A stretch of DNA of 6,535 nt, from contig JASHZU010000260.1 in NCBI GenBank assembly GCA_030042375.1, positions 1 to 6,535 of the forward strand, in the 5' to 3' direction. The position numbers were made by a program, and so were the translations under genes. This document shows, piece by piece, positions 4,436-6,535 of this stretch. Under the pieces are notes generated by a model that did no database searches, was not told where the DNA came from, and saw only the letters and a program-made list of their open reading frames with translations. The stretch's first letter is position 1. Every line of letters begins with the position of its first letter. The DNA comes from Verrucomicrobiia bacterium (GTDB lineage: Bacteria > Verrucomicrobiota > Verrucomicrobiae > Limisphaerales > UBA11358).

Positions 4436-6520
4436 ATGTTTGACGATAACGACAATAGAAAAGACGACCGCGGCCAGAAAAAGCCACCGCAGGGTGGAAA
4501 CGGGGGCGGAGGCGGCTTCAATATGCCTTCCTTCACGTGGATTGCCTGGATCGTCATCATCGGGGCATTTGTTGCGTTGATGCTCATGCACAACCGTCTG
4601 GCCCAGTCACCCGGCACAACGCTGTCTGAAGGGGAGTTCCTCCAAAAATTTGATTCCAATGAAGTGTCCTCGGCGACCATCGCCCTGAGCCCTACCGTCT
4701 CCGGCGGCGCCAGCATGGTAGTCACCATCACCGGCTCCTATAATGAAATGAAGGATGGAAAACCTGTGCTGGATGCGAGCGGCAAACCCGTTGAGCAGGC
4801 GTTCCAGGTGCCCGATGTCATCCTGACCCAGGCGATGGGAGACAAGCTGTTTCCCTCGGATAAAGTCAGCATCAGCATCCCCAATCCGATGCTCTCGGAC
4901 CTTGGCTATCAACTTTTATTTTTCGTCGGCATCGGTGTGTTGTTCTGGTTTTTCTTTATCCGTCAAATCAAGATTGCCGGCAAAGGCGCTTTGAGCTTTG
5001 GCCGGAGCAAGGCGCGATTGCTCGCCAAGGACCGCAATAAGACGACGTTCAAAAACGTCGCCGGTATTGACGAAGCCATCGAGGAAGTTTCCGAGCTGGT
5101 CGAATTTTTGAAGGACCCCAAGAAGTTCCAAAAACTCGGCGGACGCATTCCCAAAGGCGTCCTGATGGTGGGCCCGCCCGGCACCGGCAAAACGCTGCTC
5201 GCCAAGGCCATCGCCGGCGAAGCGGACGCGAGCTTTTTCAGCATCAGCGGTTCGGACTTTGTGGAAATGTTCGTCGGCGTGGGCGCCAGCCGCGTGCGCG
5301 ATATGTTTGAACAGGCACGCCGCAATACGCCGTGCCTGATTTTCATCGATGAAATTGACGCCGTGGGCCGCTCACGCGGTCATGGATTGGGCGGCGGTAA
5401 TGACGAACGCGAGCAGACGCTGAATGCCTTGCTCGTGGAGATGGACGGCTTTGACACGCAGGAAGGCACTATCATCATCGCGGCGACCAACCGCCCGGAT
5501 GTGCTGGATCCCGCCCTGCTCCGCCCCGGCCGTTTTGACCGGCAGGTGGTCGTGAATTTGCCCGACGTGCGCGGTCGCGAGGCGATTTTGAAGGTTCACG
5601 CCAAAAACGTGAAACTGGATCCCACCGCGGACCTTTCCATCATTGCGCGCGGGACGCCCGGTTATTCCGGCGCGGAACTGGCGAATTTATTGAATGAGGC
5701 GGCCTTGCTCGCCGCGCGGTTGAACAAAAAAGCCGTCGGCATGAGCGAGCTGGAAGAAGCGCGCGATAAAGTGCGCTGGGGCCGCGAACGCCGCAGCCTG
5801 GCGATGACGGACGAAGAGAAGAAATACACCGCGTGGCATGAAGCCGGCCATGCCCTCGTAAACGTGATGCTCGAGCACACGCATCCGCTGCACAAGGTCA
5901 CGATTATTCCCCGCGGCCAATCGCTCGGTTCGACCATGCAGTTGCCCGAGAAAGACATTTTGAACCGCCGCAAAAAGGAGATGTTCGATGACATCGCTGT
6001 CACGATGGCCGGACGCATCGCCGAAGAGATTGTTTCCGGTGATATCTCGACCGGCGCGGCCATGGACATCCAGATGGCCACGAACATGGCGCGCGCGATG
6101 GTTTGCCAGTACGGCATGAGTGATAAATTGGGCATGGTCCAGTACGGCACGGACGACGAATACGTTTTCCTGGGCCGCGAAATGGCACGCACGAAAATCT
6201 ACAGCGAAAGCACGGCGCGGGACATTGATGAGGAAATCAAAAGCATCATCGATGCGGGATACAAGACCGCGCATGATTTGATTTATAATAATCGCGACAA
6301 GCTCGAAGCGATTGCCAAGGGCCTGCTCGAATACGAAACGCTGGACCGTGTGCAGGTGGAAGAGATTGTGGAGACCGGCAAATTCACGCCGCCTCCACCC
6401 AAGCCCCAAAGCGGGACGATGGTCGGTGCGCCGGCGGGAACGCCGCTGCCCGAAATGCCGCCTAAACCGGCTCCGCCTAAATTGCCGGGCCTCGGCGCTC
6501 CTTCACCGGCACCGGCTTGA
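4436..6520 (+). CDS. ftsH: ATP-dependent zinc metalloprotease FtsH
   Basis: FtsH is a membrane-anchored hexameric AAA+ protease that extracts and degrades misfolded membrane proteins and selected regulators. Order of parts: a charged, then Gly-rich N-terminus (1-30), TM1 (about 33-51), an extracytoplasmic domain (about 52-156), TM2 (about 157-175), AAA+ module, peptidase domain and tail. Key residues seen are Walker A 'GPPGTGKT' (246-253), pore loop 'FVGVGA' (279-284), Walker B 'LIFIDEID' (301-308), the second region of homology '[20 protein letters not shown]' (350-369) with arginine fingers Arg363 and Arg366, the zinc site 'HEAGH' (468-472), and the third ligand Asp544 in 'STGAAMDI'. All are intact. 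Length is 694 against about 647 in E. coli; the last 46 or so residues form a Pro-rich, probably disordered tail. The ATG has an excellent AGGAGA. The gene has its own leader and candidate promoter, divergent from dus; 15 bases follow its stop. Confidence 0.98.
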   Translation: MFDDNDNRKDDRGQKKPPQGGNGGGGGFNMPSFTWIAWIVIIGAFVALMLMHNRLAQSPGTTLSEGEFLQKFDSNEVSSATIALSPTVSGGASMVVTITGSYNEMKDGKPVLDASGKPVEQAFQVPDVILTQAMGDKLFPSDKVSISIPNPMLSDLGYQLLFFVGIGVLFWFFFIRQIKIAGKGALSFGRSKARLLAKDRNKTTFKNVAGIDEAIEEVSELVEFLKDPKKFQKLGGRIPKGVLMVGPPGTGKTLLAKAIAGEADASFFSISGSDFVEMFVGVGASRVRDMFEQARRNTPCLIFIDEIDAVGRSRGHGLGGGNDEREQTLNALLVEMDGFDTQEGTIIIAATNRPDVLDPALLRPGRFDRQVVVNLPDVRGREAILKVHAKNVKLDPTADLSIIARGTPGYSGAELANLLNEAALLAARLNKKAVGMSELEEARDKVRWGRERRSLAMTDEEKKYTAWHEAGHALVNVMLEHTHPLHKVTIIPRGQSLGSTMQLPEKDILNRRKKEMFDDIAVTMAGRIAEEIVSGDISTGAAMDIQMATNMARAMVCQYGMSDKLGMVQYGTDDEYVFLGREMARTKIYSESTARDIDEEIKSIIDAGYKTAHDLIYNNRDKLEAIAKGLLEYETLDRVQVEEIVETGKFTPPPPKPQSGTMVGAPAGTPLPEMPPKPAPPKLPGLGAPSPAPA

Positions 6521-6535
6521 GGCGACTGGAACCAT

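Noticed and set aside
5687..6409. 240-codon minus-strand open frame inside ftsH
   Set aside because: Long because the opposite strand is constrained, GC-rich coding sequence; no motif and no independent start signal.
6521..6535. Start of a further gene or a terminator after ftsH
   Set aside because: Only 15 bases remain; a final AT could begin an ATG, but nothing can be supported.
1..6535. tRNA or rRNA genes, CRISPR arrays, insertion sequences, phage or defence genes
   Set aside because: I looked on both strands for repeat arrays, terminal inverted repeats, transposase or integrase motifs and tRNA-like cloverleafs and saw none; coding density is high and gaps are under 90 bases.

Overview
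This window looks like ordinary chromosomal DNA from a bacterium with moderately high GC. My best guess is a member of the Verrucomicrobiota, of the Pedosphaera/Limisphaerales type. That guess is inference: it rests on the C-terminal TPR style of the large membrane protein (an 'LAWSMATNPDASKRDG' type element followed by 'GTLAAAYAEAGRFDDAI'), the proline-rich tail on FtsH and the overall protein flavour. No rRNA or marker comparison is possible here.

Layout. A plus-strand block covers 1-3231. It holds the 3' end of a SanA/YdcF-family (DUF218) membrane protein (1-246), a dihydrofolate reductase whose TTG start overlaps the previous stop (243-824), a 77-residue coiled-coil protein of unknown function (871-1104), and a 684-residue polytopic membrane protein with a TPR tail that resembles GT-C glycosyltransferases (1177-3231). 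A DusB-type tRNA dihydrouridine synthase lies on the minus strand (3238-4350) and converges on the membrane protein with only 6 bases between stop codons. It diverges from ftsH (4436-6520, plus strand), which is complete and has every expected AAA+ and zinc-protease motif. The 85-base dus/ftsH gap holds an AT-rich block where promoters for both genes seem to overlap. The window ends 15 bases after ftsH.

How the genes relate. The products cover housekeeping tasks: envelope maintenance (SanA-like), folate reduction (FolA), tRNA modification (Dus) and membrane-protein quality control (FtsH). One envelope protein of unknown substrate and one unknown small protein complete the set. There is no sign of a defence system, prophage, insertion sequence, CRISPR array, RNA gene or other mobile element, and I found no convincing new multi-gene system. 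The points most worth a second look are smaller: two mutually exclusive hairpins just before folA, a roughly 35-residue insertion in the DHFR, a near-perfect heptad pattern in the small protein, the membrane-GT-C-like/TPR fusion, and a possible leaderless dus transcript sharing its AT block with the ftsH promoter.
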